Positions 31,134 through 39,835 of a DNA stretch of 64,000 bases are shown in pieces; positions within the stretch are counted from its first letter, which is position 1; each line of letters starts with the position of its first letter. The notes beneath the pieces are model-generated. The model did not search any database. It worked only from the letters and a program-made list of their open reading frames with translations, and had not been told where the DNA came from. The stretch lies in the NCBI RefSeq assembly GCF_041821045.1, contig NZ_JBGUAW010000003.1, forward strand, positions 124,001 through 188,000, in the 5' to 3' direction. The stretch is from Thiohalorhabdus sp. Cl-TMA. Lineage in GTDB: Bacteria; Pseudomonadota; Gammaproteobacteria; Thiohalorhabdales; Thiohalorhabdaceae. The position numbers were made by a program, and so were the translations under genes.

Positions 31134-33806
31134 ATGGCAGACGTTCGCAATACCCAACAGCCGCAGCCCGTGCGGCTGGCGGAGTACACCCCGCCAGCCT
31201 ACGTGGTGGATACCGTCGATCTGCACTTCGAGCTGGGAGAGGAGTGGACCAGCGTGCACGCCCGCCTGGCCGTCCGGGCCAACCCGGACCGGGCCGAGCC
31301 CGGGGCGCTGTTCTTGAACGGCCGGGAGATGGAGCTGCTGGAAGTGGCCGTCGACGGCCGCCCCTGGCCGGAAACGGACTATGAGCTGAACGAGGAATCG
31401 CTGACCCTCCACGGGGTCCCGGAGCACTTCACCCTGGAGATCACCACCAGCATACGGCCGCAGGAGAACACCGCCCTGGAGGGGCTCTACAAGTCCAGCG
31501 GCACCTTCTGTACCCAGTGCGAGCCCGAAGGCTTCCGGCGCATCACCTACTTCCCGGACCGCAGCGACGTCATGGCCCGTTACACCACCACCATCGTGGC
31601 GGACGCGGAGCGCTACCCCGTGCTGCTCTCCAACGGAAACCGCATCGGCGCCGGCACGCTCCCCGGGGGGCGCCATTGGGTGCAGTGGGAGGATCCCCAT
31701 CCCAAGCCCTCCTACCTGTTCGCCCTGGTGGCCGGCGACCTGGCACGCGTGAGCGATGCCTTCACCACTCTGTCCGGACGCGAGGTGGCCCTGCACATCT
31801 ACGTGGAGCACGGCAACGAGGACAAGGTGGACCATGCCATGCGCTCCCTGAAGGCAGCCATGGCCTGGGACGAGACCGCCTACGGCCGCGAATGCGACCT
31901 GGACGTCTACCAGGTGGTTGCGGTGGAGGACTTCAACATGGGGGCCATGGAGAACAAGGGCCTCAACATCTTCAACACCAGTGCCATCCTCGCCAAGCCG
32001 GAAACGGCCACCGACGCGGATTTCCAGCGCATCGAGGCCATCATCGGCCACGAGTACTTCCACAACTGGTCCGGCAACCGGGTCACGCTGCGCGACTGGT
32101 TCCAGCTCTCCCTGAAGGAGGGCTTCACCGTCTTCCGCGAGCAGCAGTTCGCCGGCGACCGCTACTCCGCGCCGGTGCAGCGCATCGAGGACGTTCGCCG
32201 GCTGCGCACCGCCCAGTTCCCCGAAGACGACGGGCCCACCGCCCATCCGGTCCGTCCGGACTCCTACATCGAGATCAGCAACTTCTATACGCCCACCGTG
32301 TACGAGAAGGGCGCGGAAGTGATCCGCATGATGTACAACCTCCTGGGCGCCGAGGACTTCCGCCGGGGCACGGACCTGTACTTTCAGCGCCACGACGGCC
32401 AGGCGGTAACCACCGAGGAGTTTGCACGGGCGCTGGAGGACGCCAGCGAGCGGGATCTCTCCCAGTTCCGGCTGTGGTACACCCAGGCCGGGACCCCGCG
32501 CATCCACGTGGACGGCGACTACGATCCGGAGGCAGGCACCTACACCCTGCACATGCGCCAGGAGATACCGGAAACGCCCGGACAGCGGCAAAAGGAGCCC
32601 ATGCACATCCCCATCGCCGTGGGGCTGCTGGACGGCGACGGCAACGGCCTGGCGCCGCGGCTCACCGGCGAGGGCGAGCGGGCGGAGACCACCCGCATGC
32701 TGGAGCTGCGGGAGGCGGAGCAGTCCTTCACCTTCTCCGGGATCCCCGAGGAGCCGGTACCTTCGCTGCTGCGCAGCTTTTCCGCCCCGGTGCGTCTGGA
32801 GTTCGGTTATCGGGATGAGGATCTCGCCTTCCTGCTGGCCAACGATGAGGACCTCTTCAACCGCTGGGAAGCCGGCCAGGAGCTGGCCCGCCGGGCGCTA
32901 TTCCGGGCCATGACCGCTTACCGGTCCGGTGCGGAGATCGAGCTGGAGGGTACCCTGGTGGATGCCTTCGGTGCCCTGCTCCGCGGCGGAACCGGGGACA
33001 AGGCCCTGGTGGCGGAGGCCCTCACCCAGCCGGACGAGAGCTATCTGGCCGATCTCATGGACTGGCCCGTGGACCCGGAGGCCATCCACCATGCGCGGCG
33101 CTCCATCCGGGTGCGCCTGGCGCAGGCCCTGCGGGACGACTTCCTCTACAATTACCGGGCCCATCAGGCCGATGGTGAATATTCCGCGGATCCGGAGGCC
33201 ATCGCCCGGCGGCGGCTCAAGAACCTGTCCCTGGCCTATCTGGTGGCGGGCGGCGACGAGGCCGGGATCGAGGCGGCCCGGGAGCAGTTCCGCCAGGCCA
33301 CCAACATGACCGACCGGCTGGGCGCCCTGCGGCCCATGGTGGCCGAGGACGTGGCCGGGACCGGGGGGGCGCTGGAATCCTTCTACGAGCAATGGAAGGA
33401 CGAAGCCGAGGTGGTGGACAAATGGTTCGCCATCCAGGCCTCCTCGCCGGTCTACGGTACCCTGGACCGGATCAAGGCGCTGCTGGACCATCCCGCCTTC
33501 AACCACAAGAATCCCAACAAGGTTCGGGCGGTGCTGGGCGCCTTCGCCCGCGGCAACCCCTACCGCTTCCATGCCGCGGACGGGACGGCCTATGCCTTCT
33601 TCGCGGACCAGGTGCTGCACATGGACGGCATCAATCCGCAGATGGCGGCCGCGCTGGCGCGGGGCTTCAGCCGCTTCCGCCGCTACGACGAGGAGCGGCA
33701 GCGGCTCATGCGCGAGCAGCTCGAGCGCATCCGCCGGGAGCCCCAGCTCTCCCGCGACACCTTCGAGATCGTCACTAAGAGCTTGGGCGACGGCGAGGGG
33801 GGATAA
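31134..33806 (+). CDS. pepN: Aminopeptidase N (M1 family)
   Basis: PepN is a broad-specificity cytoplasmic zinc aminopeptidase that trims peptides from protein turnover. The substrate-anchoring GAMEN motif (MGAMENKGLNIFN, about residues 264-276) precedes the zinc site HEYFH (about 305-309), with the third ligand Glu in LKEGFTVFREQQF. Residue count (890) and the four-domain layout match the proteobacterial PepN branch. The ATG at 31134 lies 40 nt after yjbQ. The protein reaches the expected C-terminal helical domain, ending at 33806. Confidence 0.97.
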   Translation: MADVRNTQQPQPVRLAEYTPPAYVVDTVDLHFELGEEWTSVHARLAVRANPDRAEPGALFLNGREMELLEVAVDGRPWPETDYELNEESLTLHGVPEHFTLEITTSIRPQENTALEGLYKSSGTFCTQCEPEGFRRITYFPDRSDVMARYTTTIVADAERYPVLLSNGNRIGAGTLPGGRHWVQWEDPHPKPSYLFALVAGDLARVSDAFTTLSGREVALHIYVEHGNEDKVDHAMRSLKAAMAWDETAYGRECDLDVYQVVAVEDFNMGAMENKGLNIFNTSAILAKPETATDADFQRIEAIIGHEYFHNWSGNRVTLRDWFQLSLKEGFTVFREQQFAGDRYSAPVQRIEDVRRLRTAQFPEDDGPTAHPVRPDSYIEISNFYTPTVYEKGAEVIRMMYNLLGAEDFRRGTDLYFQRHDGQAVTTEEFARALEDASERDLSQFRLWYTQAGTPRIHVDGDYDPEAGTYTLHMRQEIPETPGQRQKEPMHIPIAVGLLDGDGNGLAPRLTGEGERAETTRMLELREAEQSFTFSGIPEEPVPSLLRSFSAPVRLEFGYRDEDLAFLLANDEDLFNRWEAGQELARRALFRAMTAYRSGAEIELEGTLVDAFGALLRGGTGDKALVAEALTQPDESYLADLMDWPVDPEAIHHARRSIRVRLAQALRDDFLYNYRAHQADGEYSADPEAIARRRLKNLSLAYLVAGGDEAGIEAAREQFRQATNMTDRLGALRPMVAEDVAGTGGALESFYEQWKDEAEVVDKWFAIQASSPVYGTLDRIKALLDHPAFNHKNPNKVRAVLGAFARGNPYRFHAADGTAYAFFADQVLHMDGINPQMAAALARGFSRFRRYDEERQRLMREQLERIRREPQLSRDTFEIVTKSLGDGEGG

Positions 33807-33834
33807 CTCCCCTCGTCGGACCGGCAGCGCGACC

Positions 33835-33875
33835 CGGGACCGGCGGATGTCAACAAATTTGACGATCCGGTCCCG
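33835..33875 (+). terminator. Stem-loop after pepN
   Basis: CGGGACCGG (33835-33843) pairs with CCGGTCCCG (33867-33875). An inner GTCAA/TTTGAC pairing lies in the loop. It begins 29 nt after the pepN stop. No T-run follows, so termination would be weak or Rho-assisted. Confidence 0.4.
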
Positions 33876-34417
33876 GATCCGCGCCCCTTCTCCCCGTGGA
33901 CGACGCCGTCCGCCCCCGGCCTGCCCGATAGTCCTTCAAGATGCGGTCACAACCTCGAAAGCCCCTTCCTCCCTCGTTGCGGAGCCCGGCTTCGGGGCCC
34001 TCCGGTTTTCCCCCGATCGGGCCGGAAGGCGCTTCGGGCGGCCGCCAACGTCCTGTCGGGGAAGCCCGATTCCGGCCCCATGGTCCCGCTGTCGAAATTC
34101 TTTACAAGAATCGCTCCCGCCGCTTTCCCCGGGGATCGGATAGCCGCTTATCTACCTGTTGTTGAATGGGGTCAGTGACCCGGTACGGCCTTGGCGGGGG
34201 AGGGGTAGAGTAGGATCGGAGTACCCCCTATGCCTCTCCATGCATATGCTTATCGGCATGGGCCCTGCGAGTAAGGATTCCCCCTATTCGAGGCGGTAAC
34301 GGACGCTGCCCGAACGGGCGTTCCGCCGTCAGCTTTTTGAACACCTCCCGGGCCGCCCGCGGCAAGGCGTGCTGGCGGCGCCGGTCCAGTCCGCTGTTAT
34401 TAAACGATACCGACGGT

Positions 34418-34434
34418 TTGGCACGACCTTGGCA
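34418..34434 (+). promoter_or_regulatory. Candidate sigma-54 (-24/-12) promoter
   Basis: The sequence TTGGCACGACCTTGGCA has the invariant GG (34420-34421) and GC (34432-34433) exactly 10 nt apart. The -24 half (TGGCACG) is a perfect match to the RpoN consensus; the -12 half reads TGGCA instead of TTGCA. It is about 70 bp upstream of the first EF-hand gene. Confidence 0.5.
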
Positions 34435-34505
34435 ACTCCCGGGTAGAGGGCCCGCATGGGCGCCTCGTGCGACATTGCAACCGTCAACCAATGGGGAAAT
34501 TGCTC

Positions 34506-34838
34506 ATGCAATGGAATCGCAGCCTTGCCCTGTTCGCCGCCCTCCTGATCGGATCCGCCGGCGCCGTCCAGGCGGAGATGCATGAAGGGGAGCATGGGGG
34601 AGGAACCAGCAAGTTCCAGGAATACGACAAGGACGGCGACGGCAAGATCAGCATGGAAGAGGCCCAGAGCGCCGAATCCCAGAAGCTGTCCGAGAATTTC
34701 GAGCAGTACGACGAAAACGGCAACCAGGAATTGGATCAGGGGGAGTTCGCCCGCTTCGAGGCCGAGGAGACCCAGGAAGGGGGTGGCATGCAGGAAGAAG
34801 ACGGGGGTATGGAAGAAGGAGGTGGCGGCGGCATGTAG
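34506..34838 (+). CDS. Exported EF-hand protein, 110 aa (short copy)
   Basis: A signal peptide (MQWNRSLALFAALLIGSAG, cleavage near VQA-EM) leads to an acidic mature protein. Two canonical EF-hand loops are visible: DKDGDGKISMEE and DENGNQELDQGE. A Gly/Glu/Met-rich tail (GGGMQEEDGGMEEGGGGGM) follows. It probably binds Ca2+ in the periplasm. The next gene begins with nearly the same signal peptide and has six loops, so the pair arose by tandem duplication. A candidate sigma-54 promoter lies upstream and a terminator separates the two genes. Function is unknown; acidic EF-hand proteins could serve as Ca2+ buffers or sensors. Confidence 0.85.
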   Translation: MQWNRSLALFAALLIGSAGAVQAEMHEGEHGGGTSKFQEYDKDGDGKISMEEAQSAESQKLSENFEQYDENGNQELDQGEFARFEAEETQEGGGMQEEDGGMEEGGGGGM

Positions 34839-34864
34839 GCCCGCTACTCCCGCCCGCAGCCTAT

Positions 34865-34888
34865 AAGGGGCCTGCACGGGCCCCTTTT
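34865..34888 (+). terminator. Rho-independent terminator between EF-hand genes
   Basis: AAGGGGCC (34865-34872) and GGCCCCTT (34879-34886) form an 8-bp stem with a TGCACG loop, followed by TT. It sits 26 nt after the first EF-hand stop, so the second copy may have its own promoter or rely on read-through. Confidence 0.75.
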
Positions 34889-34927
34889 GTGTAATGTCAC
34901 TGCATCCCTCAGCAAAGGAATTGCGGC

Positions 34928-35566
34928 ATGCAATGGAATCGCAGTCTCGCCTTGCTCGCCGTCCTGCTGATCGGACCGGTGGGGGCCGCCCACGCCGGCG
35001 ACGCGGGAAAGTTCAATGAAATCGATGCCGACGGGGACGGAACCATAAGCCTGGAGGAGGCCCGGGAAGCCGAATCGGATATGCTCGCCGAGGAATTCGA
35101 GCAGTACGATGCGGACGACAATGACCGCCTGGATCAGGGGGAGTTCGCCCGCTTCGAGGGCACGCAGCTGCTCAACTTCGACGAGTACGACGTCAACAAC
35201 GACGGGGAGATCAGTGCCGCCGAAGCGGAGGAGTACGGCCCCGAGTCGCTCTCCGGCAATCTCGAGGATTACGACCGGGACGAGGACGAAAGCCTCGACG
35301 AGGGCGAGTTCGCCCAGTTCGAGGAGGATCAGACCGGTATGACGGAGGAAAGCCCGAAGTTCGAGGAATACGATACCAACGGTGACGGTGTGGTGAGCCT
35401 GGAAGAGGCCGAGGAAGCCGGCCCCCACATGCTCTCCGAGAATTTCGGGCAATACGACACCGACGAGGACGAGAACCTCGACGAGGGCGAGTTCGCCCAG
35501 TTCGAGGCGGACCTTCGGGCCCAGGAGGAGGGCGGCATGCAGAAGCGCCAGGGCGGCGGCATGTGA
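34928..35566 (+). CDS. Exported EF-hand protein, 212 aa (long copy)
   Basis: The signal peptide (MQWNRSLALLAVLLIGPVG, cleavage near AHA-GD) closely copies the upstream gene. The mature part holds three repeats, each a pair of EF-hand loops: DADGDGTISLEE / DADDNDRLDQGE, DVNNDGEISAAE / DRDEDESLDEGE and DTNGDGVVSLEE / DTDEDENLDEGE. Each repeat ends in a GEFAxFE helix. The protein is extremely acidic and ends in GGMQKRQGGGM, echoing the tail of the short copy. It is presumably a periplasmic Ca2+ binder made by internal triplication of the two-loop unit in the neighbour. AAAGGAA lies 6-12 nt upstream of the start. Confidence 0.87.
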   Translation: MQWNRSLALLAVLLIGPVGAAHAGDAGKFNEIDADGDGTISLEEAREAESDMLAEEFEQYDADDNDRLDQGEFARFEGTQLLNFDEYDVNNDGEISAAEAEEYGPESLSGNLEDYDRDEDESLDEGEFAQFEEDQTGMTEESPKFEEYDTNGDGVVSLEEAEEAGPHMLSENFGQYDTDEDENLDEGEFAQFEADLRAQEEGGMQKRQGGGM

Positions 35567-35603
35567 GATCCGCCCTTCCCGCGTCCGTGCGCTTGCGAGC
35601 AAG

Positions 35604-35634
35604 AAAAGCCGGGAGGCCCGTCCTCCCGGCTTTT
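35604..35634. terminator. Bidirectional Rho-independent terminator
   Basis: AAAAGCCGGGAGG (35604-35616) pairs perfectly with CCTCCCGGCTTTT (35622-35634) around a CCCGT loop. It lies between the long EF-hand gene (plus) and the retropepsin-like gene (minus) and has T-runs in both directions. Confidence 0.9.
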
Positions 35635-35647
35635 CAGTAGGGTAGGG

Positions 35648-36166
35648 CTACTCGCGGGATTCGGCCTGGGCCACGGCGCCCGATCCGCCGGTGGCGGCGG
35701 TGCGGCCGCCGCACCGGCTCAGCTGCAGAGTGGGCGGATTCATGGAGAACCGTACCGGAGCCGCCTGGCGAAGGGCGCTCAGTCCCAGGATGGGGCGGGC
35801 ACTGTCCGGAAATACGGCCGCTTCCACACCTTCTATGAGGCAGTTCTTGCCGATCCGGACCTGGTCGATGCGGTAAACGGGCACTACCTTGCGGCTGCCA
35901 TCGGCCATGCGGCCCGCCAGATTCTTGACGAAGCGCGCATGCCCCTGCTCCTGCAGATCCCGCAGGGTGGATTCGCGGATGGCCATGTGGCTGGATCCGG
36001 TATCCACGAGGAACTCCCCGGAAAAGGAGCTCCCCAGTTGAACCGGCACGTAGAAGGTGGCGGTCTTCTTCTGGCGCATGGGGATCTGGGTGTCCTCCGC
36101 CAATGCGGCCAGGGGGGCGGCGAGCACGAGCAGCATGACAAGACGGGCAACGCGCGAAGTGGTCAT
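35648..36166 (-). CDS. Exported retropepsin-like aspartic protease
   Basis: After a signal peptide (VARLVMLLVLAAPLAALA, cleavage near residue 24) the 148-residue mature protein shows the single-domain retropepsin pattern. The catalytic motif is FLVDTGSSHMAI and the flap-side hydrophobic-hydrophobic-Gly motif is PILGLSAL. Two late Cys may form a disulfide. Such proteins act as dimers, each giving one Asp. Family members sometimes occur in clusters with GCS2-type ligases and AstE-like hydrolases, which are present here but 32 kb away. I chose the ATG at 36166 because it places the signal peptide at the N-terminus. The gene appears monocistronic. Confidence 0.82.
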   Translation of the reverse strand: MTTSRVARLVMLLVLAAPLAALAEDTQIPMRQKKTATFYVPVQLGSSFSGEFLVDTGSSHMAIRESTLRDLQEQGHARFVKNLAGRMADGSRKVVPVYRIDQVRIGKNCLIEGVEAAVFPDSARPILGLSALRQAAPVRFSMNPPTLQLSRCGGRTAATGGSGAVAQAESRE

Positions 36167-36392
36167 CAGTCCCAAGTACCCGGAGCTTTCTTGAAAGTGA
36201 GCGCATACTCTCACGCTCCGGTTCGGCCCGTCTAGGGTCTTCCCTTATTTTCCTGAGGAATGGACCGGAGTACCCGGGAAAAGAAAGGGTTGGCGCCAGT
36301 GCCCGGTCTTCCGGCGGGCAGGGGATGCGGCGCGGATGGGTCCCGCACCGGAATCAAAGCGGATTCCGGGAAAAGGCGGCCTGTCAGTCCGG

Positions 36393-36740
36393 TCAGGCGC
36401 CCATAGGGTCGGTCTCGAAGTGCGCCTCGGCGGTATCCTTGTCGATGGCGATGCGCAGGAACCCATCCGCGGGCACGGTATGGGCATGGTCGGCGCAATA
36501 GGAGGGTATGCGCCCGGTGAAGGAAACGAAGGCCTTCACCCGGAGGGTCCGGTCCACTTCCTCCAGGCGGTGTACCGAGAGGCTCAGGTCCACATCGAAG
36601 CCGGGCCAGGCCTCCATGGGGCAGAAATCCTCCAACGGCACGCCCCAGTTGTTGCGCAGGATCTCCTCCCGCAGGGTCTGCTCGAATTCGGGGGTCCCCG
36701 CCGCCCGGAGGCTTTCGCGAAGATGCACCGTATCGGTCAT
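36393..36740 (-). CDS. Hypothetical protein, 115 aa
   Basis: I do not recognise the protein. It is soluble, starts MTDTVHLRESLRAAGTPEFE and has a central beta-rich region (VDLSLSVHRLEEVDRTLRVKA) then SYCADHAHTVPADGFLRIAI. A Cys and two His lie close together (CADHAH) and could bind a metal, though this is only a possibility. GGAG lies 7 nt before the ATG at 36740. It is followed by the retropepsin gene on the same strand after 226 bp, probably as a separate unit. Confidence 0.65.
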   Translation of the reverse strand: MTDTVHLRESLRAAGTPEFEQTLREEILRNNWGVPLEDFCPMEAWPGFDVDLSLSVHRLEEVDRTLRVKAFVSFTGRIPSYCADHAHTVPADGFLRIAIDKDTAEAHFETDPMGA

Positions 36741-37310
36741 TGGTCGCTCCGCCCATTAACCAAGGAAAGCGGTAAGGTATTGTCAAGATTAATGTAGACG
36801 GGATGCCACTTTTCGTCCAGATGGCACGCCCGCCTATTGTTGCTTTGTTAGAGGGCTGAATTGGCCTCGATTTGCCCTTGTGGGAGCGACCTCCAGGTCG
36901 CGACCTCCCGAAACCGGGTCCACGGTCGCGGCCAGGAGACCGCTCCTACAGGTGCCTTCGGGGTCGGACAGGCTAAGTAACAAAGCAGTACCATCCGCTA
37001 CCCGAAAAGAATTGCTTATGGAGGCAATTCCGGGGTTTATAGCCAAAATAAAACCCTTTAGCACCGCGAAGGCGGGCTACTGGTACGCAGGTGATTGAAT
37101 TGAAATGATTAATTTTTTCTCCGTATCGGTGCTGCGTATTTCGGGCATCCCCCAAAGATGGGCACGGAGGGACAAGAACACGCCCAATGCGTTTCCGGAG
37201 TACCCCGTAGGGGTCCGTAAGGGCGATCCATGCGTTAAAATCGGTTCTTTGTGCCGCTATGAACCGCATTCGCTGTACCAACCGAACCGGCAAGATGAGG
37301 TAAATCCGCC
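36741..37310. other. Intergenic region of 570 bp with a REP pair, no gene
   Basis: No convincing gene is present. The stretch contains an inverted REP pair (36879-36953) and an A/T-rich part at 36990-37140 with a GGGTTT/AAACCC inverted repeat (37033-37056). The promoter region of the DsrE gene follows near 37220-37290. Confidence 0.6.
36879..36953. repeat. Inverted REP pair (BIME-like)
   Basis: The left copy begins TTGTGGGAGCGACCTCCAGG and the right copy ends with its inverted counterpart (GGTCGCGGCCAGGAG... to CTCCTACAGG), about 18 bp apart. Each half also has its own internal palindrome (GCGACCTCCAGGTCGC in the left one). The GTGGGAGCG.. / ..CGCTCCTACA form is the REP type common in Pseudomonas- and Xanthomonas-related gammaproteobacteria, spread by RAYT transposases. 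No RAYT gene is in this window. Confidence 0.8.
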
Positions 37311-37667
37311 ATGAAAGTGGTCGTATCCGTGACGCACGGTACTGATGACCCTACCCAGGCCACCCTCGGCGTGCTGGCCGCCAAGGCCGCCGCGGATCAG
37401 GGCCACGAAGTGACCGTGTGGCTGCAGGGGGAAGGCGCCGTTCTGGCCAACAAGAATGTGTATCCCCATGTGCAGGGGGTGAACATGCCCGCCATGAAGG
37501 ACGCCATGGAGGCCCTGGTGGATAAGGGCGTGCCCGTCTGGGTCTGCAAGGCCTGCGGGGTGGCCCGGGACGTCGGAGAGTCGAACTGGGTGGCCACCGC
37601 CTCCTACAAGACCATGGGCGACTTCGTGGGCGCCGCGCTGGAAGCCGACAAGAACATCGACTTCTGA
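37311..37667 (+). CDS. DsrE-family protein
   Basis: The 118-residue protein has the DsrE/TusD fold pattern: N-terminal strand MKVVVSVTHGTDDP, a hydrophobic helix with QATLGVLAAKAAADQGHEV, and VWLQGEGAVLANK. A KACGVARDVG segment carries two nearby Cys (VCKACG). DsrE-type proteins bind or relay sulfane sulfur, or serve as small regulators. A GAGGT sequence lies about 10 nt before the ATG and a strong terminator follows, so it is monocistronic. The hydrogenase beta subunit gene lies directly downstream. Confidence 0.88.
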   Translation: MKVVVSVTHGTDDPTQATLGVLAAKAAADQGHEVTVWLQGEGAVLANKNVYPHVQGVNMPAMKDAMEALVDKGVPVWVCKACGVARDVGESNWVATASYKTMGDFVGAALEADKNIDF

Positions 37668-37691
37668 TCCGGGCTCGGCACGCGAGATCCG

Positions 37692-37718
37692 GCCCGCCGC
37701 CCAGCGGCGGGCTTTTTT
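37692..37718 (+). terminator. Rho-independent terminator after the DsrE gene
   Basis: GCCCGCCGC (37692-37700) pairs with GCGGCGGGC (37704-37712) around CCA and is followed by six T. It isolates the DsrE gene from the hydrogenase genes downstream. Confidence 0.93.
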
Positions 37719-37783
37719 GTCATTGGCAGAGGGGGCGGCGCGGGGGTAAAAAGGTCGGGGAGTCCAGCGCCTGGGGTTCCCGG

Positions 37784-38881
37784 ATGGCCGACCGATTTCT
37801 GCCCCGCGAACGTTTCTCTGCCCTGCTCGGCGTCCTGCAGGATGGCGGTTACCGTTGTCTGGGCCCGCGGGTCCGGGAAGGGGCCATCGTCATGGAAGAG
37901 GTCGTCGGGGTGGATGACCTCTGCTTCGGTCTGCGGGATCGGCAGGCCCCGGGCAGCTATCGGCTGGAGGAGGGGACGGGCCGCTACTTCGCCTGGGCCA
38001 ATGGGCCCACGGCGCTCAAGCCGCTCACCTTCGCCCCCCGGGAGACCCTCTGGCGGGCGCGGCGGGAGGAAGACGGTCTGCATTTCGAGGCCGAGGAGGT
38101 GGACGTGGAGCCCCTGGCGGTCATCGGCGTGCGCGCCTGCGACCTGGCAGGACTCGCCATTCAGGACCGGCATTTCCTGGAGGGCGAGCCCGATCCCCAC
38201 TACCAGGCCCGCCGCGAGCGGCTTTTCCTGGTGGCGGTGAACTGCACCCATCCCGCGGACACCTGCTTCTGCGCCTCCACCGGGGACGGCCCGCGCGCGG
38301 AGTACGGCTTCGATCTGGCGCTCTCGGAGCTGGACGAGGGCTTCCTGGTGGAGGGGGGCAGCGAGGCCGGGCGGACGGTGCTCGAGGCCCTTCCCACCGA
38401 GTCCGCGGAGGCTGCGCAGAACCGGTGCGCCAATGCCGAGATCGAGGCCGCCGCGCGGGCGCAGGTTCGCGGTCTGCCTTCACGCAACCTCCGCGACTTC
38501 CTTTTCGAGCGCCAGACCCACCCGCGCTGGGAGGAGGTGGCGGAGCGCTGCCTGTCCTGCGGCAACTGCACCAACGTCTGTCCAACCTGCTTCTGCCACA
38601 GCCTGGAAACGGTGCCGGACCTGGAAGGTCGGGTGAGCGACCGGGTCCGCCAGTGGGACTCCTGCTTCACCAGCGGCCACAGCTATATCCACGGCATCGT
38701 GGTTCGAGCCACCACTACCAACCGCTACCGCCAGTGGCTGACCCACAAGCTCGGCGGCTGGCACGACCAGTTCGGCCGCAGCGGCTGCGTGGGGTGCGGT
38801 CGATGCATCACCTGGTGCCCTACCGGCATCGATATCACCGAGGAAATAGCCGCTCTGGGGCGGGAATCGGACCATGCGTAA
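37784..38881 (+). CDS. hydB: Group 3b [NiFe] hydrogenase (sulfhydrogenase-type) beta subunit, 4Fe-4S protein
   Basis: The 365-residue protein matches the iron-sulfur beta subunit of cytoplasmic NAD(P)-linked hydrogenases. An N-terminal domain of unknown fold includes [14 protein letters not shown] and an [13 protein letters not shown] cysteine cluster. Two ferredoxin-type clusters follow: [16 protein letters not shown] and [16 protein letters not shown]. It passes electrons between the delta subunit and the FAD-containing gamma subunit encoded next (8-nt overlap). In archaea and most bacteria the alpha and delta genes follow directly; here they are about 15 kb away (54441-56548). Some group 3b enzymes also reduce sulfur or polysulfide. 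Confidence 0.88.
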   Translation: MADRFLPRERFSALLGVLQDGGYRCLGPRVREGAIVMEEVVGVDDLCFGLRDRQAPGSYRLEEGTGRYFAWANGPTALKPLTFAPRETLWRARREEDGLHFEAEEVDVEPLAVIGVRACDLAGLAIQDRHFLEGEPDPHYQARRERLFLVAVNCTHPADTCFCASTGDGPRAEYGFDLALSELDEGFLVEGGSEAGRTVLEALPTESAEAAQNRCANAEIEAAARAQVRGLPSRNLRDFLFERQTHPRWEEVAERCLSCGNCTNVCPTCFCHSLETVPDLEGRVSDRVRQWDSCFTSGHSYIHGIVVRATTTNRYRQWLTHKLGGWHDQFGRSGCVGCGRCITWCPTGIDITEEIAALGRESDHA

Positions 38882-39713
38882 GGGCGGGGCGTGGCTTCCG
38901 GAGGAGGCGGAGGTTGTGGAGCGAGTAGCCGAGGGGGCGGACATCACCACCCTGCGGCTGCGCCTCACCGATCCCGGGGCGCGCCGCGCCTACCGCTTTC
39001 AGCCGGGGCAGTTCAACATGCTCGGCGTGTTCGGCGTGGGGGAGGTGGCCATCTCCGTCAGCTCCGATCCCGACGAGCCCGAGCTGATCGGACACACCAT
39101 ACGACGCGTGGGCCGGGTGACCACACCGCTGGTCCGCCTGGCCGAGGGTGATCGGCTCGGCCTGCGGGGACCCTTCGGGCGCGGCTGGCCCATGGAGCGG
39201 GCGGAGGGGCGGGACGTGCTCGTAGTAACCGGCGGCCTGGGCTGCGCGCCGGTGGTCTCCGTCATCGAGTACATCATGGCCCGCCGGGCACGCTTCGGTC
39301 ATCTGACCGTCCTGCAGGGGGTCAAGCACGGCGCCGACCTCCTCTGGCGGCCCCGCTACGAGCATTGGGAGCGGCAGCCGGACACGGAGGTGGGCCTGGC
39401 CGCCGATGTGGCCGGGGCCAACTGGCCGGGCCACGTGGGGCTGGTAACCGAGCTCTTCGACCGCGTCACTCTCCGGCCGCAAGGGACCACCGTCATGATG
39501 TGCGGTCCCGAGCCCATGATGCGGGCGGCGGCGCACGATCTGGAGCGGCGAGGGTTCGACGCGGACGATCTCTGGCTGAGCCTGGAGCGCAACCACCACT
39601 GCGGCAACGGTCGTTGCGGGCATTGCCAGATCGGGCCGTACTTCGTCTGCCACGATGGTCCGGTTTTTTCCTACGGGGAGATCCGGGATCTGCTGGAAAT
39701 ACGGGGTCTGTAG
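38874..39713 (+). CDS. hydG: Group 3b [NiFe] hydrogenase gamma subunit, FAD/NAD(P)-binding
   Basis: The 279-residue protein is a ferredoxin-NADP reductase-like flavoprotein. It has an FAD-binding barrel with [10 protein letters not shown], a nucleotide-binding part with [18 protein letters not shown] and [10 protein letters not shown], and a C-terminal [2Fe-2S] site [20 protein letters not shown]. It would exchange electrons with NAD(P)(H). The start overlaps the beta subunit gene by 8 nt, so the pair is co-translated. It is closely related in layout to dihydroorotate dehydrogenase PyrK, but pairing with HydB supports the hydrogenase role. Confidence 0.87.
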   Translation: MRKGGAWLPEEAEVVERVAEGADITTLRLRLTDPGARRAYRFQPGQFNMLGVFGVGEVAISVSSDPDEPELIGHTIRRVGRVTTPLVRLAEGDRLGLRGPFGRGWPMERAEGRDVLVVTGGLGCAPVVSVIEYIMARRARFGHLTVLQGVKHGADLLWRPRYEHWERQPDTEVGLAADVAGANWPGHVGLVTELFDRVTLRPQGTTVMMCGPEPMMRAAAHDLERRGFDADDLWLSLERNHHCGNGRCGHCQIGPYFVCHDGPVFSYGEIRDLLEIRGL

Positions 39714-39835
39714 CCCGGAGTGGTTGGTCTCCCTCCGGTTGGTGGGTTATCGTAGGGTAGCGAGTATCTGAATCAGGCGGATAGGCTTGGAGAAACGCCT
39801 CCGACTGAGCCATTTTTCAGCAGAAGGAATTCATC

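Larger units (their letters stand above)
33807..34505. other. Intergenic region of about 700 bp upstream of the EF-hand genes
   Basis: I see no convincing gene. The region holds a nested stem-loop at 33835-33875 and a GGGTCAGTGACCC palindrome near 34169-34181. A sigma-54-like promoter sits at 34418-34434. Low-complexity frames in this stretch lack any domain. Confidence 0.5.

Noticed and set aside
34228-34491. 87-codon minus-strand frame upstream of the EF-hand genes
   Set aside because: No domain or SD, and it runs across the likely sigma-54 promoter.
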